A stretch of 64,000 nucleotides of DNA, from the NCBI GenBank assembly GCA_963971285.1, contig OZ020250.1, positions 17,140,783 to 17,204,782 on the forward strand. The letters run 5' to 3'. Source of the DNA: Astropecten irregularis. Its lineage: Eukaryota; Echinodermata; Asteroidea; Paxillosida; Astropectinidae. The notes beneath the pieces were generated by a model that ran no database searches, was not told where the DNA came from, and saw only the letters and a list, made by a program, of their open reading frames with translations. This document shows positions 10,531-23,906 of the stretch, piece after piece; the stretch's first letter is position 1; the number at the start of each line of letters is the position of its first letter. The position numbers were made by a program, and so were the translations under genes.

Positions 10531-11689
10531 ACTTGGCCATTGTAAATTTGTGGAAAGAAAACCCAGTTTTTGTCATTAAAAATCATATTAATATTCATAG
10601 CACTTCTTGGGATTTTGTTTGTAGAGCATCAATAGAAATGTATAGTAACCTATTTTTTTCAATACAGTGACATCCCAAAATCTGTTAGAAATCAATTTAC
10701 TTGAATGGTATTGCTGAATCTCGTGAGTCCTGTTTAATAAACCTACGTCATTTTCTCACCCCAATCATTTCAATGAATGTTTCCTAAATTTCATTCCCTG
10801 TCCGGTTTACTTCCCCTCATTTGCCCTGAATAGTAGGGGAGAGGTGTTAAGGGAGAACCAGATTCACCGGGCATCTTAAATTGATGACTGCCGGTAAATG
10901 TAGGGTACCGTGGATCGTTTTGCCCTACAAAACCAAACCTTTTGCAATGAATGGGACCGTGATCGATCAAGTAAGATGAAGCCGAGAGAGACGGGGCAAT
11001 ATCACCCCAGATACCGGGCGGGCCCTCTCTCAAATCGTGGCCCCCAAAACAAAATCCCCCCTAAATCAACAGCAAGTCCCCTGGTTTATGTCTGTGAGGA
11101 CACGCCCCTGATCTTCCCTCCGTCTGAGCTCGGTCTGTTTTTTTTTTATTGAATTGAAACGATTCTACCATAATATTGTGTTACGCCACAGGGACCTAAG
11201 CATACAGCATTTATATATACCCCGACTTGGCTTTGCTCGTCCATTAAGGTGAAATCTAATAAAATTGGGCTGGCAAAACTGTGGCTTGATTGCAAGTATA
11301 TCATCAACGCGGTTTGCCTTCAATTGAAATATTCGACCTCCAAACAGATATCAAATTTAATAATACCTGCACTGATATATTGAGAAACAGTGGATATAGG
11401 CACAAATGATGACATGGCTGAAAGCAAGCTTTGACATCGTTTTTTTTTCTCATGTCGTCTGTTTTTTTGGTTGAAGCGCTAGTGAGTGAAAATTGTTAGT
11501 AAAGTTGGTTTATTTCAACGTATTCAACTTTTGCTTGGATTTGGGAGGGCCTGACGCGTTTTGATCCTAGCAGGGTTGATTTGAAACGCGTCATGCCCTT
11601 CTAACTCCAAGCATTTTATCAATTTCTGGTCATTATGTTTGGCTGATGAGCAGTTTGCAGCAGTTTATTACTCGTATTAATTTTTTTTT
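10531..11689. other. Non-coding stretch
   Basis: No gene seen. 11535-11600 holds a small inverted repeat (GGGCCTGACGCGTTTTGATC and GAAACGCGTCATGCCC) followed by GGCTGATGAGCAGTTTGCAG. That second part recurs near 32280-32305 and links this segment to the repeat at 31800-32305. Confidence 0.45.
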
Positions 11690-11935
11690 ATCAAATAACC
11701 ACAAGAGAAACTGACTGAATTTAAAGTCATTGCAGAGTGAACAAAGAAAAATTGACTGGAGCGAGATTCGAATCGGCGACCTCCTGAATGCCGTAAAGGT
11801 GCTCTACCAACTGAGCTTTTCAGCCCTACGGTGGTGGTGTCCCTAATAGTCAATCTTTGTCCGTTTGGACGTCAGACGCAATGAAACCACTCGCCGCTGT
11901 ATCCCAAGGATCATTGAAGACACTTCAATACTGTG
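11690..11935 (-). repeat. tRNA-related SINE copy S2
   Basis: Minus-strand A box GCTCAGTTGGTAGAGC (11816-11801) and B box CCGATTCGAATCTC (11776-11763). Downstream it has the family segment ending TTGTGGTTATTTGA. Upstream it has the family leader with GATCCTTGGGATACAGCGG. The acceptor ends do not pair. Confidence 0.85.
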
Positions 11936-12601
11936 AAGCTTCCAATTACAAGACTTCACTGGAATGGTTTTCACTGGACCTATTTTCTCCAAATACAAGA
12001 ATAATCTGATAAAAAAAGAACAATTATTATATCAATAATAATCCCCTATTGGCCTATACACGTTTCAAAAATGGGACAAAATGCAGGGGTAGATAAAAGT
12101 ATATACGTCATCGGTTAAGACACTTTTTATAGCGACGGATAAAATCACCTATTTACCCAAAGATAAAAACGAAATGAATACAAGGCAATTTCTTCGGTGT
12201 CGGTAATTGATATTGCTCGTCTTTTATTCCGACTTGTGATTCTTATTGAGCGTTATCACAGACTCATGTGTCGCGTTTACTATATTTTCTCGGCCGCCAA
12301 TTCTACCCATTAAAATGTGTATACAAAACCTCCTGAATAGGATCGCTAGAATCCCTCCCACACATGATATCATTCAATACGCTGCTAATATTATTCTGTG
12401 CTTTTTGCTTCTTCTACGGTGGAAAATAGAACTGTGTGGTATCAGGCCTAAGCGAGTGAAACAAAAACGGCACCAAGAAAGTTTATTGGCTTTTTCTGAG
12501 TTGTAGAATTGGCGAGGTTTTTTTATGTTTTTTTTTTAAAGAATAGACATCTGCTTGTAAAGTTTGGTGTTAAGTTAGTTGGGGGTGTTAGCGTGTTTGT
12601 T

Positions 12602-12958
12602 TTTAAATGTAATTTCATACTTTGGTTTTTGTCACAGAAATGCAGATTCGTGGGCTAAAAATATCAAGGACGATACTGTAACAGTCGTCTGTGAAATTTC
12701 CAGTCCTATATGGCGCCCACTTTTTGAGAAAACAGCGAAAAGCGCCAACAGTATTTCAAGAATCTGTTCACAGGATTTTTGATCTTCCTATAAGATCAAA
12801 ATTGTTTTGGTCAATTGGTTTTACTCTTTTCTGGATAAATACAGCATTACAGGCAGACAAATTTTAACAGTATGTTTCTACCATCACCATCTTTTTACCC
12901 TGTAAGATATATGTAAATCTGTGAAGATTTCTGTTTTGTATGCTACCAACGTAGAACA
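12602..12958 (+). mobile_element. TTAA-type MITE, family A, copy 3 (diverged)
   Basis: Forward copy from TTTAAATGTAATTTCATACT to the decayed end near CTACCAACGTAG. It retains the TTTTTGAGAAAACAGCGAAA block, a weakened GATCTTCCTATAAGATC centre and GTAAATCTGTGAAGATTTCTG. Confidence 0.85.
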
Positions 12959-13257
12959 TCAGTCAATATTCTGCTGTTCACATTTGAATGTCTTGGACTA
13001 ATGAAGTCTGTTGCCCTTATGGTTTGTGTGGTGATCTCAACCTTTTAAAACATTTTCGATTAAAATAATCAGCGCATGGTCATCAACGATTTCAATGATT
13101 TGAATTATTGTTATCATTATTATTATATTAAATTATAACTATGGTTTCATTTTTGGACTGAGTATTCGTTTTAAGTATAAACCATAACCATTCTAATATT
13201 ATCGTGGGCGTTAATTCAAATTTTCATTGTCTCCGTCTATGTATATGTCACTGACGT
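12959..13257. other. AT-rich unique spacer
   Basis: Contains an ATTATTGTTATC low-complexity patch near 13095-13135. Nothing else seen. Confidence 0.5.
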
Positions 13258-13602
13258 TTAAAGGGATGGTACAGAACTGGTTTTTGCGACAAAACCGTTG
13301 CTGACAGTGAAAGCACATTATGTAATCCATCACATACTTTAACTGACAAACCTGTAGAAGTTTGAGGTCAATCAGCCATCTGGGTCACTCGTTTACACAT
13401 TTCAACGAATGAATAAAACGCTTCGAAGCGATTTATTCCAATCGGAAAATAGTTTCATTTATTTCTCAACGAATATGGCATTTCAGACAAAAATATTTCA
13501 TGGGATGTTTTCTCCTATCATCACCATTCTACTATGTAAGTTTTATGTGAATCTGTGATCTTGAAGTGTATTTTGTCTTACAAATTCTGTACCATCCCTT
13601 AA
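13258..13602. mobile_element. TTAA-type MITE, family B (345 bp, intact ends)
   Basis: Bounded by TTAA at both ends. The terminal inverted repeat reads TTAAAGGGATGGTACAGAA, against TTAAGGGATGGTACAGAAT on the other side. The interior differs from family A except for a GTAAGTTTTATGTGAATCTG block, and it has an AAACGCTTCGAAGCGATTT palindrome near 13418. Length and ends suggest a piggyBac-like non-autonomous element (inference). Confidence 0.8.
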
Positions 13603-14699
13603 TAAACGGCAAAAGCAGATAATTTGAAACATTCCTTTGAGTAAAAATGTCTCTTTCTCGGACAAAATTTGTATTCATACTTTCTCATGATTTTGATTTA
13701 CTTGTCCCAAGTGAGATTATTGGTGCTCATCATCCTTAGTTTAGTCCAAAGCTTATGGGGGGAAAAGGGTACATACAACAGTTCCAAGAACCACCCCCCC
13801 ACCCCCCTCCCCCCTTCCCCTACCCTCGACACTGTCTATGATTCAATTCATTATTCGCGGTATCTCTTCCTTAAGGCAATATTAAGAAGACTTAAGATGA
13901 ACGGCCGAGCGCCTATCAAATTAAAATCCTAGCCGGGTGTGGATTGCACGTAATGCCCGACCTTGCAATGCGTATCATTACACTAACCGAAATCCATTTG
14001 CCGCCCAAAATACTATCACTCCCCGGCAGACGACATCGTTTTCCCGCTCTTTTTCTCCATCCACTTCTCGCCGGCTCCCAACCCTGCCGCAAATCCGCGT
14101 CCATTAGCGGAATAGTTTCGGCAGTCGTGACAGTATCGCATCCGGGTGTATTTTCTTCCTCTTTTTTCCTACTCGAATTGGGGGGAATGTAATAATCCCG
14201 CAGTAAAAAGCTTTCAAATAAATACGGGCGAATTGCTGGTTGTAGACGTGTATGGATAGGGGGCGAGCGCAGCGGGAGCGACCCCCTACAGGTGCCGCGT
14301 GACACCTTGGCGAGACATCGCTATGGTCACGCACGGGGATTTGTCCCTGCTATGAATTCGTCAAATTTAAATCAAATTCCAGCTGCAACAGCTCCATGCA
14401 GCCACAAATTTGCTACAGTTGCAAACTGAGTATATGATATAAAGAAGTCGCCTTACCGGTAATGTCTCATCGTACGGGGGTGTTATACTATTCGTAACAC
14501 GCGTTGCTTGAATCATCAGAACGAAATTTCTGAAGCTGCTGGTGACAGCAATAAGTGCTTTTGAAGGGATGCTGACCGCGCATGTAGATTTGAATCAAGA
14601 GTAGGCCTACCAAAAAGCACACACCCTCATGTGTAACGTCATTACTACCTACTCGCGTAAAGGTCTTTCCCTCGTTAAAAATGTTAACTCTTCGCATGA
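13603..14699. other. Non-coding stretch, partly GC-rich
   Basis: A C-rich run lies at 13793-13820. 13930-14340 is more GC-rich and gives overlapping open frames on both strands (13916-14305 minus, 13944-14192 plus) without any recognisable domain. I do not call a gene. Confidence 0.4.
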
Positions 14700-15312
14700 T
14701 TAAAAAGCTGCATCCTCTTTGAGTGATCCCCAATGTGCTGTTTCTCAGGTTGCAAACTTTGCTAATTTGGTGCGTATCTTTATAAAGGTATACAGCTTGA
14801 TTGGTAATGGCCATAGAACAGCACTCACACTTTGTCTGATCCAGCGTGTACATGAAATAATAATCCTGTGAAAATTTGAGCATCTAAGTGACGAGAAAAT
14901 AGCGAAAACTTTACTCGATTTTTCTTCATAAAAAACATGAGAATGGTTTCGATCTTTCGCCGAGATCAAAACTGTTTTTGGTCTTTGTTTTACGAATTTC
15001 TGGATAAACACACAATTTTCGGGCAGAAATATTGTAACGGTATGTTTCTACCTGCATCATCTTCATATCCTGAAAGTTATACGTAAATCTGTGAACATTT
15101 CTGTCAGTTGAGTATGTTACCGATCCTGCACTGTACCTTTAAATGATCCTTGGGATATAGCGGTATGTGAATGGTTTCATGTCTTCTGACTGAAAAACGA
15201 ACAAAGATAATCGACTTTTAGGGACACCACCGGCTCAGTTGGAGAGCGCCCGGTCCGGTAAGGTATACCGGAAGTCGCTGGTTCGAATCCCGCTCCAGCC
15301 ATTTTTTTTTTC
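14700..15312 (+). repeat. tRNA-related SINE copy S3, split by a MITE
   Basis: Left part 14700-14778 matches S1 and S4 (CATCCTCTTTGAGTG, TGCTGTTTCTCAGGTTGCA, GTGCGTATCTT). The right part resumes at 15141 with AATGATCCTTGGGATATAGC and runs through the A box (15232-15247), B box GGTTCGAATCC (15280-15290) and CCCGCTCCAGCC into a T run. 14779-15142 is a younger insertion. Confidence 0.85.
14779..15142 (-). mobile_element. TTAA-type MITE, family C, copy 1, nested in SINE S3
   Basis: Ends TATAAAGGTATACAGC and GTACCTTTAA. The interior shares GTTATACGTAAATCTGTGAA with family A but otherwise matches 28496-28840 and 53150-53359, for example the block around GAACAGCACTCACACTTTGT. It interrupts a SINE whose uninterrupted relatives are at 4218-4490 and 60587-60800. 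Confidence 0.85.
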
Positions 15313-15591
15313 TTTTTTCATTGAGATGAATAATATATATATATATTATAGCGGTTATCATCATCTTTTTGTGGAGTGTTTATTTCACTTGGTCAACTTA
15401 ATTTACATGACGATGCGAATCGAAAGAATATTACGTCAACTGATGAATATTCATATAAGGAATGTTTTTGTCAGGAAAAGATTACCTAGATTTTTTTTTA
15501 AATACTCTCTTCAACGGAAAAGGGTTAACCTTGCACCAATACCGCAGAGAATCTCATTTCTTCTTGTGTTAAGGCAAACATGTTTATATGA
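15313..15591. other. Short AT-rich spacer
   Basis: T run and (AT)n patch at about 15336-15349 directly after the SINE. Nothing else seen. Confidence 0.4.
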
Positions 15592-16900
15592 TTGATCTAA
15601 ATTGCATATTAGGGAGACTAGCATCTAAAAGTGAACATTTGGGAAACATCTGCAAATAGGGAGACTTTTCGGTGTCTCCCTATTATACCACCTTATATTA
15701 CTACCTTTTAAAGATATATTTTTACGGTCCATATGTTAATTGAAGACAGAAAATGCGCTCACTATGAACATATGTCAATTTCAAGTTCATTGGTTTGGAG
15801 GATGTTTAGAAATAGGTAAGTAAAGTTTGTGCATGACCCAATGAGAAAGTCTCCCTAAATGACCCATTCCCGGTAATTTAATAATATCTCTTAGTTCATT
15901 CTTGTTTCCATTTGAATAATTTATAATTTTTTTTTATACCTAGACTAAATATCACAGCACATACGAAAACCGACAGAAATCTTCCAAACAAAACGTGATT
16001 TTTTTCTCAGAACTGTGCATACATTTCCCTTTATTTGTACCACCATACGCTCAACATTATAACAAAGAAAAAAAAACATTATAAAAAAGAGACAATGCAG
16101 TCCCCTGAAGGACATTAATTAATTTCAAATTGAATGCGATTAATTTCTTTATAACCTTTATTTTGCGTAGCATAACGTTGGTCCATTCCGATAAACTTGT
16201 TAATTTTTTTGAACAACAGTTAAAATGATAAGATGTATTTTACAAATACAGAACATTTGTACATTATTTTACAATATTTCTAAACATTAGCAATATACGT
16301 GGCCCTTTATGGTATTTATATACAGTGTTGTTATAATGGTATACTGTGTGTGTGGCTGTGGACCGTTTGTGTGTGTGTGATTATATCATTCATTTGATAC
16401 TGCGGGTTTTTGCAGTGGGAATATCTAGGTCAAAATTGCACAGTAAATATAATTATCCCACACTTAGCCTTGATACCAGACGCGTTTAGGCAAGGACATT
16501 GGATACCAACTGAGTAGTAAGGGGCCAAACCGTATAGCTTTAAAGATAACTTATGATTAAATTTATTTGTGACTGAAAAGGGATTTCATATCAGTGTAAT
16601 ATGACAGCATGCACTTCTATTTTATCAGTTTTGCTTTGGTTCATACATTGCCATCATTGTCCATATCATTTTCATGTAATAATACTATTACAATCTTAAT
16701 AACAGTATTACATTTCCATAGACTTGTGCATTAGAATAGACCTCTCTAGTTCCCTTGTACAAGAACTAGGCCTAACCAAATTTCAAAGACAAAATGTTAA
16801 CAAAAGGAATAAAGAAACATTTACTGTAACTGTAAAATTCTCCATTTTCCAATTCAGAAGAAAACACTCATTTTTGCGACACCTTTTTTGTCTCTAATAC

Positions 16901-17060
16901 ACCTTATTCACGGTGCAACCATCCTACATTCGAAGCAGTGCAATCAAACAGAGGCATAGATTCAAAAAAGTCTGGTACCCATTTTCTTTTTGGAATTGGT
17001 GTTATCTTTTCCAACGGGTATACAAGGAATGTGACAAGATGGATGCGCCGTGAATAAGGC
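16901..17060. mobile_element. MITE, family G, copy 2
   Basis: Ends ACCTTATTCACGGTGCAACC and GGATGCGCCGTGAATAAGGC form a terminal inverted repeat. The interior contains the inverse of the GGGTACCAGACTATTTTGAA core. Confidence 0.85.
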
Positions 17061-17705
17061 GTATACCAGTATTAAATGACGATGTAGACAAAATATTGTA
17101 GTTCTATACAGCTATTTGTGTACGGCAAAGTCTTGTGGTATGCTGTATAGAAACCAGTGCCTAGTTCGTGGTAAATTGAAATAAATTTTTGCCTCTGAAC
17201 TCATCAGCGAAAAAAGAACAATTTTACGAATAAATGTTTTGGTATTAACCTTCACCATTCCAATGCTTATTAACTCTTGAATACGTTCTGTCCGGTTTGT
17301 ATATTCACTCTGTGTGTTCGTGAAAAAAAATATTTCTTGAATTTGAATATTACCCTAACGCCGGCACACAAGACAAGACAAGTGTTGAGCGAAAAGCGAA
17401 AAAAAAAAACAATTATATGAAAAAATACAACCAAAAAAATGCAAAAACAAATAGGAAAAATAATCTTTTTAAGGATGGTATTCACCATACATATGAAATA
17501 ACTTTACAGGTTTAAACATCAAAATAATACATATTTACACATTCAATATACTTTTGAAAAACAAATTATGTGATTTCAGATGATTTTGGCCCCGATGTCA
17601 ACTCAAAGATAGAACAATTTTCTAATACATGCATGTATAATAGACTTAAAAACCGAGTAAAATTGCAATTGATTGTTGAAAGTAAACGTATACTGTGCCA
17701 GTCTT

Positions 17706-17850
17706 GGAGTCGATTTCACGAAGCCCTACGATCGATCGTAAGTCGAGTTACGAATGATGTAACATCGTATCCTCCGTAGGGCTTCAACGCATCATACGTC
17801 CTATACACAATTGGTATCAAGTTACAATATGTTTTGGTGAAATAGACCCC
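17706..17850. mobile_element. Palindromic MITE, family E, copy 4
   Basis: GGAGTCGATTTCACGAAGCC at the start, TGGTGAAATAGACCCC at the end, with CTACGATCGATCGTAAGTCG inside. Confidence 0.85.
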
Positions 17851-17910
17851 TGGATCATTATTGTGTTTATTGATATCCGCCCATTATATCATTTTAATTA
17901 GCCATTGTAA

Positions 17911-18010
17911 TATTGGGCTGGTCCTTTGATGGCCTCCGTAAAAAGTCTGGATCGCATGAGACGCATGTATACTACTACGGTAGCAAGTAGACGGTGTCGG
18001 GTTCAAATCC
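17911..18010 (+). repeat. tRNA-like stretch with pairing ends
   Basis: GGGCTGG near 17914 pairs with CCAGCCC near 18010, and a T-arm-like GTCGGGTTCAAATCC precedes the 3' end. The roughly 100-nt length with no clear D arm or anticodon arm argues against a working tRNA gene. A tRNA-derived repeat is more likely. Confidence 0.35.
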
Positions 18011-19254
18011 AGCCCATGCATATTGTTGGTTTTATCTCGGGCTGGTATTTTAAGGATAACACCCTGATAGGTGCATAGCCTTTTAGATGAAACTTAGCAT
18101 TTGTTTTTTCACTTTTTGAAATGTTTCTAAACAACCCATTCAAAATGTGAATATTAAAAAATTTCAGTATGGACAAGTTGTGAATTGGTTCTGAGCTCTA
18201 TTACAATAATTATACAACGAACGATTTTATGTGATTAAATTGCCAACTGAAATTGAATTAGACACACATTCAAATTTATGCACGTCATCTAACAAACTCA
18301 ATCTGTTTCTTTGAATAAAAACTGGAAATTGTAGCCCACATTTTTGATAAGGACTATTATTGTAGGCCAATCAAAAATAAATAATTGCCTTATCAGTACT
18401 TGCTCTCAAATTTCTTCGGAAAGATGGCGTCTATAAGCGTGCTGGTTATCAGAGCTGTTTTAATCTACACAGACTCCATTATTTCTTATTAAGCTCAGGT
18501 TATTTCGGATTTGTTTGAAAGCAAAATCAGTGCTTCTTGCATTGGTTTGAAATATCCCTCAGTTTCTTGGGATGTTCTTCTTTTTTTTGGTCCAGTGATT
18601 TGGTCCAGTGAAATGAATAAATTATGTGTTTTGCTTGATGGAAAAACACAAGTGCAGTTTGGTCACAATCGGTTGTATCGATGACATGTGTAGAATGCGT
18701 AAATAACGTTGCATTTTGTATGGTACAGATTCAAGACCCAAAATAGCTGCAATTGAAAAATATAAACAGTCAAAAATAAATAAATAAATTGATTGATTAA
18801 TTAATAAAAATGAAAACACGAAATAACCCATTTGGTCCAGATTTGGGATATTGAATATACCATGGCAACACGTAAGAATTATGAGAATTATTAATTGTTA
18901 CGTGGATGACGTAAGACCTTACGATGTGATAAATTCGTATACCGGATGATTTGTCACAAATATAGTAAAATATTATTGCGTTCAAGTTCAAGATTGAGTA
19001 AAAATTACTTTGTTTTAGGTTACTTGTTTTGTCGTTTATATGTATCTATTAATGACTACATTATTTAATGGTCAAGTATCGATTGTGGCTTTGTACAGAG
19101 TTGGTATATTTTACACATTAATTTAATATAATTACAACGACATGGCATTCTTATAAGGATATAAGTTCCAGAATTTTCATGGTTTGTTTTCATATAATGT
19201 TATGACCAATAAAACACCATGTAATTATATTCACATAACTTTTAAAACACTTAT

Positions 19255-19260
19255 TTTATT
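19255..19260 (-). terminator. Candidate poly(A) signal AATAAA for Mnx
   Basis: AATAAA on the minus strand, 40 bases past the stop codon. That would make an unusually short 3' UTR. Further candidates are ATTAAA at 19127-19122 and AATAAA at 16035-16030. Which one is used cannot be told from the sequence. Confidence 0.3.
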
Positions 19261-19299
19261 GGTCAAGAATTTTGGTCAGGTTCCGTGTTAGTTGCGCGG

Positions 19300-19752
19300 T
19301 TAATGCACCGGTTCAACAGGGTGGCAGTCTAGGCCTCGCTCGCCCGCAGAGGCGTACCGATTTCGCCCGCAGTTATTGTCATTGTCCCCCGAGTTGTTAT
19401 TGGACCGTTCGTCGGCCGAACTACCGTGGTGGATGTATCCCTCCGCCAACATGTCGTCATCCAAATCGTCATCCTCGTCGTCTTCGTCGTCATCAACCTC
19501 GTCCTCGTAATACTCGTCATCGTGCATGTCGATGCTGTGATGGTGGAGGGTGTCGCCTCCCTGGACTACCCCTTTACCGAGGCGGTCTGGGTCGTCCTTT
19601 GGCTCCAGCGGGGCCGGCGTGGCCTGGTCACCGGGCCTGGCGTCGTCCGATCTACCGTCTACCACGTCCTTCTCGCCCTCATTGCCCTGGGTCTCCTTCA
19701 CCTTCTTTCCGCGTTTCCACTTCATCCGTCGGTTCTGGAACCAGATCTTAAC
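19300..19752 (-). CDS. Mnx: Mnx homeobox protein, coding exon 3 (homeodomain positions 45-60, acidic C-terminus, stop)
   Basis: Begins in phase 0 with VKIWFQNRRMKWKRGKK, the recognition helix of the homeodomain, carrying Q50 and N51 as in other Mnx and Hox-like proteins (protein residues 253 and 254). The homeodomain ends near residue 263. The remaining 134 residues are family-typical: a charged stretch, then a very acidic run at about residues 322-347 dominated by D and E, then an N/S-rich segment and the end VEPVH followed by TAA at 19302-19300. Vertebrate MNX1 also has an acidic tail after the homeodomain, so this is conserved in character though not in sequence. The acceptor is a T-rich tract ending AATAG at 19757-19753. 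Total protein is 397 residues, close to vertebrate MNX1 (about 400). Confidence 0.95.
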   Translation of the reverse strand, partial: VKIWFQNRRMKWKRGKKVKETQGNEGEKDVVDGRSDDARPGDQATPAPLEPKDDPDRLGKGVVQGGDTLHHHSIDMHDDEYYEDEVDDDEDDEDDDLDDDMLAEGYIHHGSSADERSNNNSGDNDNNCGRNRYASAGERGLDCHPVEPVH

Positions 19753-20866
<1,114 letters not shown>

Positions 20867-20900
20867 TCAGTTTCATTTCTGTCACTTGGCTATATTCAGG

Positions 20901-21128
20901 TGCCAATTTCATAAAACTGTTAAGCACAACTGTATTTGCTTAGCACAAAAATATGTCGCCCAATAAAACAGACCACCATTGAACATTCCATTTGATATTC
21001 GTGGTCAGCGAACAACAGCCAAAGAACAATCACATACACAACACAAGGAAATTTGGTTGTTAACCCTGTTTTTATTGAGACAGAAATGTCATGCTTAGCA
21101 AATTTTTAACAGTTTTATGAAATTGGCA
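20901..21128. mobile_element. Inverted-repeat MITE, family J, copy 2
   Basis: TGCCAATTTCATAAAACTGT at one end and CAGTTTTATGAAATTGGCA at the other. The interior is the inverse of 1603-1843. It lies in Mnx intron 1, about 65 bp from the exon 2 acceptor, so it borders the branch-point region without touching the pyrimidine tract. Confidence 0.85.
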
Positions 21129-21533
21129 TCAGATCAAATCACACTGTCCCTCGGGTAATGAATGGCAACGGCTGAAGTCGGCCATTTTGAAAACTGGGCG
21201 TATATATACGTACGTTTCCCAAATTGTGAACTGTCGAAATACATAAACCATGCATCCGTAGATGAAACCAATTATGCACGTTCAAGTCAGCCTAGCTGTT
21301 TGTATGCAACAACTGACACTTAACATTAATTGGAAAGCACGCTCATTGTAACGTTATTATGATTGCATACATTATACTCGTGTAATGACAATATGACTAC
21401 TATTTTGTATTTTGATCGTTCACTTGTGGATATTGGCCAAGTTATTTCTGTCTTCATTTGAAATCTTAAAGGACTAGTTTGCTACCAAACTAACAAAACG
21501 AAGTATGATTTGCAACGTACATGAGTACTTATA

Positions 21534-21699
21534 TAGGCCTTATTCACGGCGCATCAATTTTGTCACATTCCTTGTATACCCTTCGGAAAACATAACACCA
21601 ATTCTAAAAAGAAAACGGGTACCAGACTATTTTGAATCCAATCCTCGGTTTGATTACACTTCTTCGAATGCAGGATGGATGCACCGTGAATAAGGCCTA
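21534..21699. mobile_element. MITE, family G, copy 3 (intact ends)
   Basis: AGGCCTTATTCACGGCGCAT at the start and GATGCACCGTGAATAAGGCCT at the end. The core ACGGGTACCAGACTATTTTG is shared with the other two copies. Confidence 0.85.
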
Positions 21700-23906
21700 T
21701 GGGCATGATATTAGTTGGTTAGCAATTTTTATAATGATATTAGGACTAAAACCAGACGGGGATTTTCTCTTTTTAAGTTTGATGACATCTTTGATTGGTT
21801 GTTTGCTCGCTTGTTTGTTTGTCTCAGTGTCTGGCTGTCGGCGTGATTTGGTCGTCAGTCCTTGATGGCTCTCTCATCCCCCCATGACACGACAAGAGAC
21901 ACGCTATTCTACCGAGCGAGAGACGGGTCGACCGTTCAGCCGAGCAAATTGGTCCCGGTGTGCCTCTCATCAGCTAGCGAAGGAACTCACGGCCCGTGTG
22001 ATCCGCTGCTACGTGCACCATGTACCACACCACACCATAATACACACAGCAAGGTCAGTTGTTATTATTGGACTTGATGCCTGGCCATGTTATCACTCGG
22101 ATATCGACACCTAATTACTTGATTAAATCAACGTCCTTGTTGTCAGCTTATGGCTATGATAACATAAATGCGCATCCCTGATATTTTTGTTTCTTTCTCA
22201 TCGTGTTTGTCTCTCTTGGCTGGGTTCTTGTGTTTCTATCTTTTCTTTTCGAAAGGGATATCTGTGCTGGTCTTAAGCCTGGCGTTGACGGCCCTTCATT
22301 AGTCAAATTGCCCTGGCTTTAAAACGCGCTCGCTGGCACACGGTGATGAAATATGGTTGGGCGAAGCTGTTGTAATATACGTCCATTTAGCAGACGGGCA
22401 AGCGAAGGTCTTACAGTCCACGACAAAACGGTAGGGCCCTCTGATCGCCTCTGATCGGCTGGAAGGAAAATCTGATTTATCACTCCCTTTCGTTATATAG
22501 AATTGTTTGTTTAAAGATTCACAGCGCGTAAATGTGTATTCTCCTTTATGTGTTTTCTTATTTTCATTTTCCACCCTTTCTTTTTCTTTTTCTTTTTTCT
22601 ATAGACAGTATTATATGGCCCGGTCCTGGGCAATTTGACTGGGATTTAGCTGAAAAGTCAACACACGGTACGATTTTTTTAGTTTTTATTTATTTTGTTG
22701 ACCTCTTTCTAAAGGATAAACGGCACAAAAAGCTAGAGCAGTCTGCTTTGAAACTGAGGCAGATGGGGCAAATAAATCCCAAAGAAAAAACACACAGCAA
22801 TCCAGGGCATGCAGATAGCCTCACGTTGTAATGAAGTCATCGGCTATATACAGTCAAATTTGCTGGCGAATTGTGATGATTATATTCATTTCCCACCTCC
22901 CTGGACCCAAAAGCAAAGCCAGAAAGAAAAAAAAAGAAGAAAAAAAAGAACAAGGGATAGGTGGTCAGCTCTCAAGCAAAAAGGATTCCATTCGACCGCC
23001 CACGACAATTAACACTAAATCCCCGATACACGTCATTGGGCAAGCTTGGCACCTTTGTCACGGCCAGGCCCTTTCAGTTCGCAGCATTGTGAGGGCCCCG
23101 TAACACAACCTCCCATCGATACAGAGCCGAGAGAAAAGACCGACAATGCCCTATCCTTATTAAAACATCCGCACCATCGATCGCTTAGAAATGTTCAAGT
23201 GAAACTACTTTTTGTGTATTTCGCTTTCGCCTCGTATTTGCGACGAACGAACGGGGCCCCAGTGTGATAATGAATCGCTGGGCCGTGAATAGAGAGCGTA
23301 TTGAATTAGTGCAAGAAGTAGTCTATCCGTTAAGAAACTCCGGTGTGTGTTTTTCAGCGGAATGCAATTCGCTGTTGAGTATCTCCCTCTCTATTAGCGT
23401 GATCGAGATCCCCATAGAGTCAGCAAAGCAAACACATTCTAATATAATAATCGTATGCAGCCATTCATAGACAAGACCATACAGTCTTCTCCCCCATCAT
23501 ATGAGCCTTTCCTATTGAAAGGAAAGCTTCGTTCACTACAGTGCTATGACTTGATTAGACCTGATAATACGGGCATTATCCAGCATTCTTGTCAAAATAT
23601 AGAATTATTGGCAATGCACTTAGAGAAAGGGATTCTTTTTTTTTCGTCAAGGGTCTAATCTGAAGTGTGAAGGGCTTATGAGTGCCCTGTGGGTTTTTTT
23701 ATCTGACGATGAGGAGAATCGATTATTTCGTGAACGAGATGCAGGAATCGAACCTAAGACATGGTAGACACAGACGACGACTCCCTACACCCAGAGTTGG
23801 CGCCGCGCGGCAGCACATTCGAATTCGATCTCAATCTTTGCGTGGTCAACACCCTAGCTCGCTTCGTGATCATCTCCAAAATCATCTGCTACTTTCAGGC
23901 ATTGGA
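21700..23906. other. Mnx intron 1 segment, largely unique
   Basis: No gene or repeat family recognised. T-rich (about 22555-22600) and A/G-rich (about 22920-22955) patches are present. Near 23741-23815 a GGAATCGAACC motif hints at another degraded tRNA-like repeat. Confidence 0.4.

Larger units (their letters stand above)
15592..19254. other. AT-rich 3' flank of Mnx, possible long 3' UTR
   Basis: Mostly A+T-rich unique DNA with a TG-repeat patch near 16338-16380. It is interrupted by a 160-bp MITE (16901-17060), a short palindromic MITE (17706-17850) and a tRNA-like stretch (17911-18010). There is no coding signal. Several minus-strand poly(A) motifs occur, so part of it could be transcribed as Mnx 3' UTR. 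Confidence 0.3.

Noticed and set aside
17911..18010. Functional tRNA gene with long variable arm
   Set aside because: Ends pair, but the length and lack of D and anticodon arms do not fit.
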